A stretch of 64,000 nt of DNA from Galeruca laticollis (lineage: Eukaryota; Arthropoda; Insecta; Coleoptera; Chrysomelidae): contig OY998176.1 of assembly GCA_963921935.1 (NCBI GenBank), positions 175,890,445 to 175,954,444 on the forward strand, read 5' to 3'. Made by a program: the position numbers and the translations under genes. Within the stretch, counting starts at the first letter, position 1, and each line of letters starts with the position of its first letter. This document shows, piece after piece, positions 1-12,041 of this stretch. Under the pieces are notes generated by a model. The model saw only the letters and a program-made list of their open reading frames with translations, did not search any database and was not told the DNA's origin.

Positions 1-119
1 TTCCATCACATATTTATTTGTAAGTAATGATACTATATATCATATTTCGATTTTCTATCGGTGCGGTCTTAGACGAGGTCTAAGTACGCGGTCGTCCACT
101 TCCAATGGCGTGGTTTGGA

Positions 120-449
120 TGCCGATTGCCGATGTATTCGCTTCGAAATTCCGGGCGGTCGAAACAGAATCACTGGTAGCGACAGTGATTTTGTTACCAT
201 ATAGCGCACAACACAAGCCAAACGTTCTACTTGGGAAACATTTTTTATACAAGGTTCATTTTCTATTTTTAAAACTGAATATCTTTTTAATAGATGCATT
301 GAAAATTATCATTAAAGCTGCAAATGGAAGATCACATATGAATTATATGGCAAATGTATGCATAGTTTGGCCGTAGATGATATAATTTTTAAGTAAATAA
401 CAAAAATAGAATTGCGCTTCATGATATAGAGAGAGAAAGATGAAGAGAA

Positions 450-480
<31 letters not shown>

Positions 481-520
481 AATAGGGAAAGAGCAAAGTC
501 GAGATGTGACATGGCAGCAT
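120..520. repeat. Dispersed repeat, inverted copy at about 47.9-48.33 kb
   Basis: Bases about 200-400 match the reverse complement of about 48025-48225 closely; for example the stretch reading ATGGAAGATCA...AATTATATGGCAAATGTATGCAT is present in both. Weaker similarity extends outwards on both sides. No coding potential is convincing. The pair shows that this is a repeated sequence, but the element class is not clear. Confidence 0.6.
422..481. repeat. GA-rich microsatellite
   Basis: A GAGA/GAAA simple repeat lies inside the dispersed repeat. Open frames crossing it, giving Lys/Arg/Glu or Ser/Leu/Phe runs, are low-complexity translation and not genes. Confidence 0.85.
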
Positions 521-574
521 ATATATAAATACAATGCGTTCATAAAGTGTGGAAACGGTCCATTATCTCACGAG

Positions 575-1862
575 TTAACTATTTTCACGGGAAAATTGCG
601 GACAGGTCAATTTATATTTTTTGTTTTTTAAATGTTTTTCCAAAAAAATAATGTTTAACCCCAGTACAGCACCAGATGTGACGTCATCGAGATTTACAGA
701 GTGCTGTATTCGTCTTAATTCAAGGGGTGGTTCATTTTCAAGCACTTGTGTTGAATGACATCCAATTTTATAAGGAGAGTTTTGCTTGCAGTACCATAAC
801 ACATTGATCTATAATCCAACTTGCTCGTAATTAAAGCCTGATAAATATGCAAAATAGTCCTAGTATCACCTTTAGAGATGTGGATTGCTTAGGTTTTTAA
901 TAAGTTTATTTTTTGTTGATAGTTGCGAATTAGATTATCTATGTGTTAGTTCCACTTAAGTTTGTAGTCAAAGATCGCCCCTAAAAATGTTATTGAAACT
1001 ACTTGGTTGAGTTTGGTGTTATTTATAAATAACTTAGTTTGTATTCTGAAAACAACATGTTTGGATTTTTCTTCAGAGAATACACATTTCTTACAATTCG
1101 ACCAGTATTCTAGTTTTGAAATACAATTCTGCATGGTATTAGTTCCAAGTGTGATATTTCTTCTCCTTGTGTAGATTACTAGGTCGTCTACAAACAGCAT
1201 AGATTTCAATGGACAGTCCGTTTCTTTGAATAACATGTTATTAATATTTATAAGAAAAAGAGTGGGACTCAGAACGGATCCTTGCCGTGTACCATTTGGC
1301 ATTAATTTTGGCGATGGTATAGGACCATTTTATTTCACTTGAATTCCCCTACCCATTATGATTTTTTTAAAATGCTAAGCAGTTACCAGAAATAGGTCAA
1401 TTTTTCATGAATTTAAGAATATGGTAAATCTATACAGTGTCAAACTCTTTGTTAATATCAAAAAATAACGCTAACAACTTTTGCTGGTTTGGAAAAGCTT
1501 TCCTTTTGATTGATTCTATATTCACAATGTTATCGACAGTGCAGATATTTTTCCAAAAACCACTTTGCTGTGGAGTAATAAGACTATTTTCCTTCAGAAA
1601 CCATGTACATCTATTGTTCAGGATTCTCACCAGAGCTTTAGCAGCTAGTAGAGGTTAAAGAGATTGACCTATAGGAATGCGGGTTAGCTTTGGGCTTATT
1701 AGATTTCGTTATTGGGATGATATATGCTTGGGACCAGATAGAGCGGAATTTTTGTTAGATAAATGAGGTATTGTATTTGTCCAATAGAGTTGATTTACTT
1801 TTGTGAACAAATTTCGGATAAAAAACAAAAGGGATATCATCTAGGCCTGGAGAATTATTTTT
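575..1862 (-). pseudogene. Decayed LINE reverse transcriptase (Jockey-like)
   Basis: Reading right to left, the minus strand carries the conserved order of a non-LTR reverse transcriptase. There is an N-terminal SPGLDDIPF block near 1850 and KPKANPHSYRSISLTS near 1670. A QSGF...STVDNIV-like block and FFDINKEFDTV lie at 1430-1630. The palm follows as PNGTRQGSVLSPTLF and FVDD (946-1302), then a C-terminal EPPLELRR block (575-802). Stops and frameshifts separate the blocks, so no complete protein is made. The block order and the EPPL-type tail fit the Jockey clade of insects, but clade assignment is from motifs only. No endonuclease domain is visible upstream, so the copy is 5' truncated or too decayed. 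Confidence 0.8.
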
Positions 1863-4800
1863 TGAAGAATTTAACAAATCTATATTTTATTTTTTCGTAA
1901 GAAGATATTTTTTATTCAAATAAAAGATCATATAAAAATAATATTTTTAGTTTTGTAACTACTAAGGTAACTTCTTCGACGAGGGAAATTTATTAGTACA
2001 ATCATATTCAAAATTTCAATTTCTTGACGTATCTAACATATAAATACAATGTTCGCAATTTTGTTTTGATTTTAAAATCAGGATAGTCGTATTACATTTC
2101 TTCTATTTTTTATCTTCTATCGATATCTATTCTTCGATCTGTAATTTGAGTATTTGGTTCACCATGGAAATTTACGTCTGCAACAAATCAGTATTTAATA
2201 AACAGTGTGTTACATTATATTATAAATGCATAAGGAACACAAATCACCATTTCTGTATAGAATAAAGCTTCATTCGAAGCCCTTAATGACTGTTATGATA
2301 CCCATATATAAAAGGTACTCCTGTACATACTACAACACTGACCTTTTTTGTTCAAAAAGATCTCTTTTTTACACAATCTAATTTTGTCTTCAGTTTTATT
2401 TGAATGTTTTGTAATCAATTGAATTAATAGCATATTATTTTTTTTATAATAATCAATTGGTGGTGAAAAATTGTCCCTGAATGACAATCTACCTGACAGT
2501 CTACCGTTACCCAATTTTCTAGTCACTCTGAAATATTCTATGTACTTAAAGAAATTGTTCTATGAATGGAATAGGTGAGGTAGCAATCACTCTCCCTAAA
2601 CGAACTTAAATGAACATAGGGGAATAGGCTGCGTCGTTGCTTATTGATCTTTATCCTTTCCTATCTTCATCAAAGAGGTAGTTACACAACCAGTCCATTT
2701 CGAGTATATTAGTCCCCCAAAATTACTGTCTCAGCTATCATATAATATTTAATGTTCAATGATTGGAAGGTAAAGTATGCAATTATATCACGATGTGTTC
2801 TGGAAAAAGGCAAAATAACAAACAAAACAATTGTTTTAACTATAAGTGTTAACCAGATGTTTATTATACGGAAAAATGTGTCAAGAAGATATTCATAATC
2901 ATTAATAAGGAAGTCTCTATTTCTTTTTATATTTTAACACGGTTTGACCTCTGAATTTTTGTTAGTTCAAATTTTGAAAGAAAATTGACGGAAAAACTCA
3001 AAATAAGTACATGAAACGTGTAGGAATTTCTTATAAAGATTTTACAAGAAATTTAGTTGATTTTTATTTTGATTTTCATACTCTGCTCATTGTAATCTTT
3101 GTGATTTCTTACTTTGAAATATACTTTGTATGTCAAGATATATGTTTAATTAGACCGCTTAAAATTGAGAAAAACCGCAGATAAAGGGATACTTCGAAAA
3201 AGGACGTTGTACATTAGTATCTCTCCGAAATTGTAAGCTAAAAGATAACTATCTAATCAAGATTTAAATGAGAGAAATTCCTATCAACTGATGTGATAGC
3301 TACATAACACTCAAACGTTTACTATCAATTGCCAATCTGGCATGTTTTTTTCCACAAATACCAGAACAATCACTTAAGTGAACAATTGTAGGTAGACTTG
3401 TATCTCAATTTACATCAGACGATTTACAACTGATTCTAGACACATGATCAAAAAGTATTAGATCTAGCAGTGAAACTGGTTGTAATAGAAGACGTTAATG
3501 CCGGGCACATGACCCGAAATGTACTTCAATTGCCATGATAACTGCTCAAATATACATTAAGAAATATTTGAAGACGAAAGGTATTGTTGAAGAACCAGCA
3601 ATCCGTAATAGTGAATATGAAGGACTCGAAGTCAAAAAAGGAATTTTTATGACATCATGCGGTTAAGGTTATTAAGTTTTGTTTGTTCTGTGTAGGCTTT
3701 GTTACAGTTTTACCGGTATCCTAAGAAACAGTACTGTAAATAAGAACCCAACAGTGATTGGTATAGTGGGGTCTTTGAAAATAGTTTCCAATATGATAAT
3801 AATTGGGTACTCTCTATCCAAAGTCCAGTACTCTATCCACTAAGACATCCACCATCTTGACTGTAACAATGATATATATTCTTCAGATAGTGAAAGTTGT
3901 TTGTATATAGAAGATGCATTGAAAAGGAGTCTAATTCACTATAATTATAAGTCTTTGATATACCCATTATGCAACATTTTTTATCTTTGTGAAGTTCAAC
4001 AAATATTGATATGTGAATAAAAAAATTAAGTGTTAATTATTTTATTCAAATATACCCGAACAGAATCATTTTCGTAATTCGTTGCGTTATCCCATCAAAC
4101 AATAATTGATATAACATCGTAGTATATTATGTAACAGGTATTTTTTATCTTAAATTATATAAAAAGTTTTTTAGTCTCTCTTAATTTTATGAAGAAAAAA
4201 ATTAACCAAATACATAAAATTTAGTTAGTACTACTATACATAGTTTAGAGTGAAAAATCGGAAATAATATCAAAACAATTTGAAATGTGAACAGAAAAGT
4301 TGTCTTTCCACGATTTCCTCTTAAACTTCAAGATAATGCCGAAAAATATCGCACATTTGATTTTTTATATTCAGCTTTTGTGTAGAGGAGAAATGTGATA
4401 AAAAAACAAAAGTACATTTTTTTACATACCTTTTTTTCATTTCCTGTAACCGAAAAATATATTTCAAAAATCCCTCAAAACTCTATGTAATGATTTAGCG
4501 ACTATAAGTACACATAATAATCGATTCATGTCAAAAATATCGTTCATTGTGTTCATTATCACAGTACTTTGTGGTGTAAAAGTTTTCGAAATGTAAATGC
4601 ATTTGAAAAACATGTTTTATCGAGGAAAGTTGTTCTTTGAATCAAGTATGAACCAAAACTGAGAATTGGGATCTTTCGTATCGTAATTTACTGCAAACCT
4701 ATTACATAAAAATTTGAATAGCTGCCAATATTATTTATCGAAGTACATGATCCAATCAGCTGATAGTTATTAGTATTACCTAATATTTATTTTGGTTTTA

Positions 4801-5600
4801 AGTGCGTATATACAAAATTAAAATCAACTATTATTATCATTTCCTAATGAATGCTTTTATTTTCTTGTGAATGATATTTAATTGTCCGTTTTTTGTTTAT
4901 AGTTAATTAATTCAATAGGGGATTTACTCGGCCTATCCTAGTTTAGTATTAAAAACAAATTCATAGTGAATATGGCGTTCGTTTGTGATAATTACGGCTT
5001 CCACAATTATGTTAGAGTCCATTAATACATGTAGTAAAATAATTAACTGAACCCTGTTCGGAAAAACCGTGCAAGCATTGTAATTAAAATATAACCGAAC
5101 AGATGGTTAGAATTGAACCATCTTGGTTTTCGTTATAAGTTAGACAACAAAAATATCATATTTTATACATTTCCAAATATGAATTTATCCTTTAATTACC
5201 ATAAATTATAAATATATTTTTTCAGAATGCAAATGATATTACGATGAATAGCAGATTTGAATTGATGACAAATATGATCTATAGGATCAAATTCGGTTGT
5301 TTAATGTTTGGTCCCATCATTACGAAAAAGATATGGAGGTACGTTTGGAATCATTAAATATTCATCATCATCATGATAATTCAAAGAGAAATCTATTACA
5401 GAAATGTGCATTTGTAATCTATTTAATCTCATACAAAATCTTAGTTCTACTATGTCCAAATATGTTCCACCCGAATAAATATTTGGCCATTGCTTGTCTG
5501 TACTTTGCTGTTCTATGTCATTGTTGATCTTTTGTAAATACGCTATTAATGGATTCTATTGGTCTCCAATAATACTTGTAATTTTTTGAGAATCTACTAC
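1863..5600. other. AT-rich stretch with no recognised gene
   Basis: I see no conserved protein motif, RNA gene or clear terminal repeat here. Open frames at 2293-2526 (minus) and 5297-5527 (plus) are short, AT-driven and resemble no family I know. The sequence may be old decayed repeat or intron. Confidence 0.5.
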
Positions 5601-5628
5601 ACACGTATTGTAAACATATCCACATAGG

Positions 5629-7631
5629 GGAATTGGGGGGAAGATGAACCACCTTTTAAAAAAAATTAACAACTTTTTTAAACACTTTTAAATTAGGAGA
5701 TCAGTTAAATGAGAAATATTACATCAATACCTACCAAATAGAGATTACAAAGTAACTAAATGTATTACCAAAAACTAACCAAAAAGAATATAAAAAAATG
5801 TGATATGGTACGTCTCTTCTCCAGCATATCGGTAAAATGGACCAGTCTTGGTAGGGAAGATGAGTAATTAGCAAATCTATTATTTCATGTACAGTAATTT
5901 TTTTCTGCACATTTCACAATAATTTTTGATACTGGTGCAGCTTTTATGCAGCCATCTTTTACATGTTATACACTATATCCAGTCATATTTGCGAATAGTT
6001 TTCCGATAATCTTCCTTACATCCTACACACTCATTTTCATATTCTTGATATTTTCGCTATCTGAGGTGGTATCGGTTAAACCTAAGTCTTTGGATTCTGA
6101 TGAAGAAACAAACCTTTGAGACTTAGTTATGGATTTTGGTTTTACTAAAGTTTCAAGTTTTTTTCCGGTTTATATTATTTTATTTTCTGCTGAAATCCTT
6201 TTCTTTAAAGCCATATCTATTCGGTAGCTTACGTACGCCGGTGACGTTACTATCCTACTCAAATTTTTCTTCGCTGCTTGAACCTAAGGTGTAATAATTA
6301 GTACCGGGGAAATAACGTCTAGCGCCCTTCTTGGGGTAACTTAGGGACTTTTAGCGCATACAGTTTTATTGTTCATACTAGATGTTTTTGATTGTGCACA
6401 TACATGTGGTTGGTCACGTTTACCTGATGGTCATGCAAGAGGACTAGTCTGACGTGGGTGTTGAATACCTGAAGGTCCAGCAAGTGGGGTAGGATCACGT
6501 TGGCGTTGAGTACTTGATGCTTTTGTAGATGGCGTCGGCTTTCTTTGGTGTTGGACTACAGGTGCTGACTGTGAATTATTCACGGCTAGAGCCTGACTTT
6601 GAACAGTGTTGGTCAAGAAGGTTTAGTCAGGAATCCTTTGAGAATTGCACGGCATAATTCCTGTGGACTCGAAAGCAGAAGTTGCATTTTGAACAGATTC
6701 CGACTTACCCCATGCTTCTCCCAATATTTTTCCAAACTGCAATCTACTTATTCAACGTAATGGGTTGCCTTTCAAAAATTGTCTACAACCTTCATAAAAA
6801 TACCCCTTAAGAGATTTAAAAAAAACAACGATCTAGAGGCTTGTATAAGGGGGTAGAGAAAATAAAATTATATCGTTCTCATCAGCAAATTCTAGTAGTT
6901 TAACATCAGAGACAAGATATGTATATCCATCCAAAAGTAGGAGAACTTTTCGTGGTGCCTTTTTCGGAAACAAATTATTCTTTAACCAATCATAAAAAAT
7001 TATTGAATTGACGTAGGTCGACTTTTCAGACATTTTTAATTGTGAAACCGGTGGCATACCATCATGACACTCTTCCTTTTTGTCATTTCCCTTAAAAATG
7101 CAATAAGAAGGTCGTCTTTCCCTTTGCTCCGGAGCTAATAGCCGCAGCATATTTAGATCCTTTTGCATCTATTACCTCAGATCCTCAGTTGTTTAATTGA
7201 ATACCTGTTTCGTCGGTATTATACACACTTCCAGGCTTACCATGAAGTGTGTAGTGTGAGAACATTTTCAAATTCATTAAAATATTTTGCTACAACTTCC
7301 TTCGACATTCCTTTGGCCCGTCCAATTGAAGTGTTTTCGGATTTGGGAACAGAAAGATCTTTTCTTCTCCTTAAAAAAGACTGCAACCACTTGTAGCCTG
7401 CGTTACCGAAACAATTGAAAATTAGCACCTTAGGATACAATCAGTTAATTATTTAGGTATACCTTGATCGTGATTAAATTTATGTGCCCGTTTTAAGCGA
7501 ACAGAAAGTTTGTACGACATGATTCTTACATCGTCTTCAGCTTCTGTCTCCAGTGAGGAATCTGGCCCCAATCTTTTTGTTTTGGTTGAATTGGATTTTT
7601 TTATTCTCCTCTTCAGATTAGCATGCGGCAT
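5629..7631 (-). pseudogene. Pogo-like (Tc1/mariner superfamily) transposase remnant
   Basis: The minus strand holds the parts of a pogo/Tigger-type DDE transposase in order. The N-terminal core at 7237-7440 includes KWLQSFLRRRKDLS and SIGRAKGMSKE. The first catalytic aspartate lies in NTDETG near 7208-7222, in another frame. The region 6833-7168 carries PSYCIFKG and the second aspartate in LLLLDGYTYLVSD, then LPPYTS. A Pro/Ser/Gln-rich linker follows at 6431-6616. A C-terminal Cys/His finger of PHD type sits around 5892-6050 (CVGC, CITCKRWLHKSC, CEMC). PHD-like tails are common in insect pogo relatives. Frames change at least three times and stops interrupt the core, so the copy is dead. A GGGGAATTGGGGGGAAGATG stretch near 5627 may be part of the terminal repeat; the partner end was not found. 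Confidence 0.8.
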
Positions 7632-7928
7632 TTGGAAAGGTTTGGCTGCTTCGTTTACACCTAAATCTCCTGATCTTACAGCATTAATAGTGTGGTGATT
7701 AAGCCGGCAAGTGTTCCTCGTTAAGTCCTCCGTCCATTATACCATTATCAATGCGAAACACTTACCCTTAATCGGTGAGAAGATATAATACAATAGTTTA
7801 TCAAAAATCACTGGGATAATATATTGAATATTATTTTTAACAAAGTTACTGACCATAGATAACTTATACAAAATGAATTACTAACATGACACTAGTTAAC
7901 AATGAATTCTGCTTTCAACGTAAAGAAA

Positions 7929-7956
7929 TTCATATATATATATATATATATATATT
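7929..7956. repeat. (AT)n microsatellite
   Basis: An uninterrupted AT dinucleotide run of about 28 bases. Confidence 0.85.
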
Positions 7957-9060
7957 ATTAAAAACTAAACCTAAACATAAACAGTCGAAGATCTTCGTCG
8001 ACCTTACTACACTTAAATTATGTATCGTTGAACCGCGTTTATTATTATATTTACAAACAGTCGTGAATCCGATTAGAACGATAACAACCTTCCTACAACT
8101 TGTTAACGACCTTCAAGTTCACTGGCTCCTGACAATACTTAACATTAAACTAACTAAATCTAATAGTGACTTTTCGGATCGTCCCATCATCCCCTCTTAC
8201 AAGAGAAACATTATCTGGGATAGTTTTTCGATACTCAATATAACGTCTTGTTAATAGTTCTCGCGTTGTTTGTTTATTTACACTAACTGTCTTGTCTGTT
8301 TTTAAACAAGTTTCAATTCTATCTTTATCATCCATTAAAACTATTATAGTACATAATATCCTCGACATCTACCAACTTTTCACTTCCCAAAATTTAGCAG
8401 ATACCATTTCAATCTCATACTCTTATCAAGAATGCGACAAAATAAAACCACTATGTTTATCACATCCAAAGTGCAATCTCAAGCAAGCTATCAATGTCAA
8501 GTTCAAAACACTGTAGTTACAACAAGGAAACTCTATAAATTCAGATTGTTATAATTATTATACCGTGCTTCCAAATCTCAGTGGGCAAAGCTTAAAATTA
8601 ATGATGAGACTGGTCATATCAAATATTTCTATGGTTTTCTGAGGTAATTAAGCAACCGACACTATTGTACAATATAACATTACCGTTAAGTACATCATAA
8701 CACAATGTTAACAGTACGCAGTAATTCAATCTTATTATAGTAGTATCTCGATTATGATTATACTATTTCCCAAAATTAGTTCAGCAGTACCACAAAACTC
8801 AATTTCTCAAATAAATAGTGTTATTAAGTACGTTTATTTGAATTTCGAATTCTTCCTCTGAAATTTAAATACCTGTATTGCTCAAGAATGGAAATTCTTG
8901 ATTTGTATATATTACTGTATTTTTAGGTATGTATGAAGTTTGTTAGTCTGTCGGCGATCTATTTCTTTATGGATCCGTTTGCTATTGTTTTTATATCCAA
9001 AAGCATAACTTCTTCCTTCTAGGTCTGTAACATTGCTGAATGTTTAGAAAAATATCCCGA
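7957..9060. other. No recognised gene
   Basis: A 72-codon minus-strand frame (8150-8368) and a plus-strand frame (7886-8254) overlap here. The minus frame has a charged composition (LLTRRYIEYRKTIPDN) that could be a transposon remnant, but I do not recognise the family. Nothing else is supported. Confidence 0.35.
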
Positions 9061-9079
9061 TTTATGATATTATTTTTCT

Positions 9080-9656
9080 ACTATCGTGCAAAAAGTGATT
9101 ATTTTTTAAACTATGTACTGTGCCAAAAGTTTCATTTTTTGTACTAGTGCAAAAAGTATCTTACTTTTATGCACTAGTGCAAAAAACACTTCGAATTGTC
9201 AATGAATTGGATAACATTGAAGAGTAAACATCTAAAAAAAAAACAGAAATAGCTGCCCAAATTCTAGAAGATAAACCAAGTACTAGTACCGGAAGTTTCG
9301 CAATCCGAAAAAGAGCTGTTTTAAGTAAAGAACATAATGAAACATCCACAAGCAAAAATAAAACCAAAACTCAAAAAATAAGAGGAAAATAAAGTTTGTC
9401 CTTCACTAACAATCGCTAATTGCGATATCAAAATTGAAATAATTTCAAAAGAGTAAAATTATTAGTAATTTTTGTTGTACCTGTTGTAAAATAGTCTAAT
9501 AAAACTTGATTTAAAAACATATTTATTTCGATCGTAAAAAATTTGTGTGTAACATGTGTAAAAAGCTTATTTGTTGCACCCAGCTCTCGACCTCGTCATG
9601 AGCTGTAAACTTCATGCATCGTGCAACAAATATGCATTTTTTGCACTAGTTACACA
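9080..9656. repeat. Short repeats with GTGCAAAAA motif; possible MITE
   Basis: A GTGCAAAAA-type motif recurs near 9084, 9119, 9147 and 9177 at about 28-36-base spacing, with ACTAGTGC or GCACTAGTGC beside some copies. The inverse motif TTTTTTGCACTAGT is at about 9637-9651. That pairing suggests inverted ends of an element of about 0.5 kb. Inside, the plus strand (about 9243-9392) can encode a Ser/Thr/Lys-rich tail (ILEDKPSTSTGSFAIRKRA) ending in a stop and followed by AATAAA, like a last exon. I do not recognise the protein. Confidence 0.45.
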
Positions 9657-10068
9657 AATAACTATTGTGTTTAGCGTTGTTAGAATTGTAACAACATAAA
9701 ATAGAATTGTTTAGACCAAACGAAATATCTTATTGTAAAAATTGTAAGAATATTGTCATTATATTTTGAACTTCTAAGGTTGAAAGAGACGGGATCTTTG
9801 AATAATGGATCGGTATCGGTATGTCTGTAATAAAGCCTTTGGCACCTTTGAATGGGCAATTCATGTTTTCAATAGGACGCTGTCACCTATGAAATATCAT
9901 TCTATAGTCATTGAAAAATCAAATGGATGTGTCCATTGTTAACTCTTGTCAATGTTTCCGGCCAAGTCAACAATAAGCATCAATCGGCAGGGTGTATTTC
10001 ATTTAGTCCCACCAATATTCGTGTAAACACACCACCTTGAAAAGAAGTCAGTTATCACTAGGTCATCA

Positions 10069-10234
10069 GTCAGCTACGAAATAGTCACATAGTTTCGCAG
10101 TCGGTTAGTAACTTACCAGTTACACTATTAACGAGTTACTTGGTTGAACAGGTCAGCTACGAAACAGTCACATAGTTTCGCATTCAGTTAGTAAGTTACC
10201 AGTTACACTATTAACGAGTTACTTGGTTGAACAG
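10069..10234. repeat. Tandem duplication of an 83-bp unit
   Basis: Two adjacent 83-bp copies (10069-10151 and 10152-10234) both start GTCAGCTACGAA and end TTGGTTGAACAG, with only a few differences. This is a young duplication at the edge of the longer minisatellite that follows. Confidence 0.9.
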
Positions 10235-10329
10235 TGAACCGGTAGCTTAGTTGTGCAACAAAGTCGAAACTTAAGTTCTAAGTGTAATTCAAGTTGAAAC
10301 ATCATTTCTAAGTTGTAAGTTCTAAGTCA

Positions 10330-10765
10330 AACATATCGTTTCTTAGCTGTTATTCGAGTCAAGTGCGTACTCAGAAGTTGAAACTCATCGTTTCTATGTC
10401 AAGTTCAGGTATTAGGTCTAACATATCATTTCTTAGTTAGTATTCAAGTTAAGCACGTAATCCAAGTCGAAACTCATCGTTACACCGCTTACTAGTCAAA
10501 CACATTGCTTAGTTAGTATTCAACTCAAACACTTGTAATTCAAGTCGAAATACATTGTTTCTAAGTTACTAAATCAAACATACCGTTTCTTAGTTAGTAT
10601 TCAAGTCAAGCACGTGTAACCCAAGTCGAAACTGATTGTTTCACCACTATTAAGTCAAACACATCATTTCCTAGGTAGTATTCAAGTCGAACACATGTGA
10701 TTCAAGTCAAAAATCATCGTTTCTATGTCAAGTTAAGTTACTCAAAGTCAAATAAGCCGTTGCTT
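10330..10765. repeat. Minisatellite, period about 80 bp
   Basis: The phrase TTAGTTAGTATTCAAGTC and variants recurs near 10345, 10434, 10512, 10590 and 10671. Each copy is accompanied by AAGTCGAAACTCATCGTTTC-like and AGTCAAACATATCG-like phrases. Units are diverged and 78-90 bp long. No coding sequence is present. Confidence 0.8.
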
Positions 10766-10810
10766 AGTAATATAGTTGATGTCTACTACAGTCGACAAAG
10801 TTCAATTAAA

Positions 10811-11002
10811 TCATAAACAAAAAACAACCGCAATCATTCGTAAATATTCCAGTAATTCTTCAACATCGTTTTTTTGCCGGTTCTTTAAGCTCGGTCTAAC
10901 CCAAAAACGCTTTTTATTTTTTTGCTTTGAGAATACAAAACCAGCTGCCATAATAAATAAGTCATGGTTCCTTTGTATTGCGAAATTTCGAGCACGCCAC
11001 AT
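10811..11002 (-). pseudogene. PIF/Harbinger transposase N-terminal fragment
   Basis: A 63-residue frame contains MAAGFVFSKQKNKKRFWVRP and then a PSLKNRQ/ELLEYL stretch, which resembles the start of insect Harbinger transposases. It stops after about 60 residues where the minisatellite begins, so the nuclease domain is missing on this side. It is divergent to the MADF exon starting near 11322, the usual head-to-head layout of Harbinger gene pairs. The likely initiator is the internal Met of MAAGF. Confidence 0.65.
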
Positions 11003-11321
11003 TAATAGCAGATTCGATCACAAAGTTGAAAGATTGTTTGGTTAAGCCGGGTTCTCACGAGGTGATTTTGATCGGTCAACTAAAAATCACTTTCGAATTG
11101 AACGATAATCGAATCATGGGAACACTCTTTCAATAAAAGTTGATCAACAACAAAAAGTTGCCTAGACGTGAACTTTAGCCTGCTCGTCGGCGCGATTCTA
11201 TGACTGACGTCATTGAGCGAGTTGAAATTTGTTGAACATGAGAACAGCACAGTCGAGTCGTTTAAGCGGTCAGATCTTCGTTGGAATTATTATTGTACTG
11301 TGTGATATCGTGTACGGGCAA
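11003..11321. promoter_or_regulatory. Probable divergent promoter between Harbinger genes
   Basis: The 320 bases between the transposase N-terminal fragment (minus) and the MADF frame (plus) contain no reading frame of note. In Harbinger elements the space between head-to-head genes serves both promoters. The region has a TGACGTCA palindrome (about 11205). The role is inferred from layout only. Confidence 0.35.
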
Positions 11322-11683
11322 AATGACTACGTCGAAAAAGGGTTTTAGATAGAGTAATGCTTTAACCTTCAAGTTTTTAGATTTTTATCAGCAGCATGAG
11401 TGCCTCTGGAATCAGAGTCTTGACATTTACACGAACAAAGATGCCAGAGAAACTGCGATTCAAGCAATTGTCGACATGGAATGCTAAGGCCCGAGTTTCG
11501 TCGATACAAAAAACAAAATAAAAACCGTACGAACTATGTATAAAAAGGAACTCAACTTAGTTTTGAAGTCTGAGAAAAGTGGGGCTGGAACTATTGACAT
11601 TTATACCAAAACTAGTCTGGTTTGAAAAAGCAGATTGCTTTCTAAGAAGCATGTCAAGCACCCGAGACATCACATGGAACTTG
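11322..11683 (+). pseudogene. MADF-domain gene, first exon (Harbinger accessory protein)
   Basis: Starting at ATGACTACGTCG, the plus strand encodes a MADF (Myb/SANT-like) DNA-binding domain. A stop lies nine codons in. FKFLDFYQQHECLWN and then NKDARETAIQAIV follow, and after a frameshift come IKTVRTMYKKELNLVLKS and GAGT. After a second frameshift it reads LVWFEKADCFLRSM. It ends at a strong splice donor, TTG|GTAAGT, at 11683/11684. MADF proteins of this kind are the second gene of Harbinger elements and help the transposase bind DNA. One stop and two frameshifts make this copy a pseudogene. The probable downstream exon is the BESS-type frame at 12861-13298. Confidence 0.75.
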
Positions 11684-12041
11684 GTAAGTAAATATTTTTC
11701 GTTATCTGTCAAAATGAAAATAAAAAATAATATACATAGGTACAATAATTTTTAACTGAACATTATGTATCTATACTGGGTGTTCTAGATTAGTTCGGCG
11801 CTATTGCTAACTCCGTTATTATTAGGATGTAGATACAAGATCGAATATACTACCAAACTTAATTTGGAACACCAAGTATTCTAGTGTGAATAGTGTAAAA
11901 ATATAGTAAATTAAAATGACAGAAGTAGATGATGCATAGAAAAAAGTAGGGTAGGTAGAGAAATAAATCCAGAATACTTGTTCACAGAAGGTATATTTCC
12001 CATTAAATGACAATCTCTATAATAAATTTGTCATCAATGAA
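11684..12041. other. Intron-like or spacer sequence between Harbinger parts
   Basis: No coding motif is visible. A phrase beginning ATACTGGGTGTTCTAGATTAG at about 11774 looks like a terminus of another repeat, but no partner was found. Confidence 0.35.

Noticed and set aside
312..631. Ser/Leu/Phe-rich and Lys/Arg/Glu-rich open frames
   Set aside because: They translate the GA-rich microsatellite on either strand; low complexity, no domain.
3721..3870. tRNA-like or SINE promoter sequence
   Set aside because: No A-box/B-box pair with proper spacing and no clover-leaf could be drawn.
5297..5527. 76-codon frame with His run
   Set aside because: The His run comes from an ATC/CAT simple repeat and no family is recognised.
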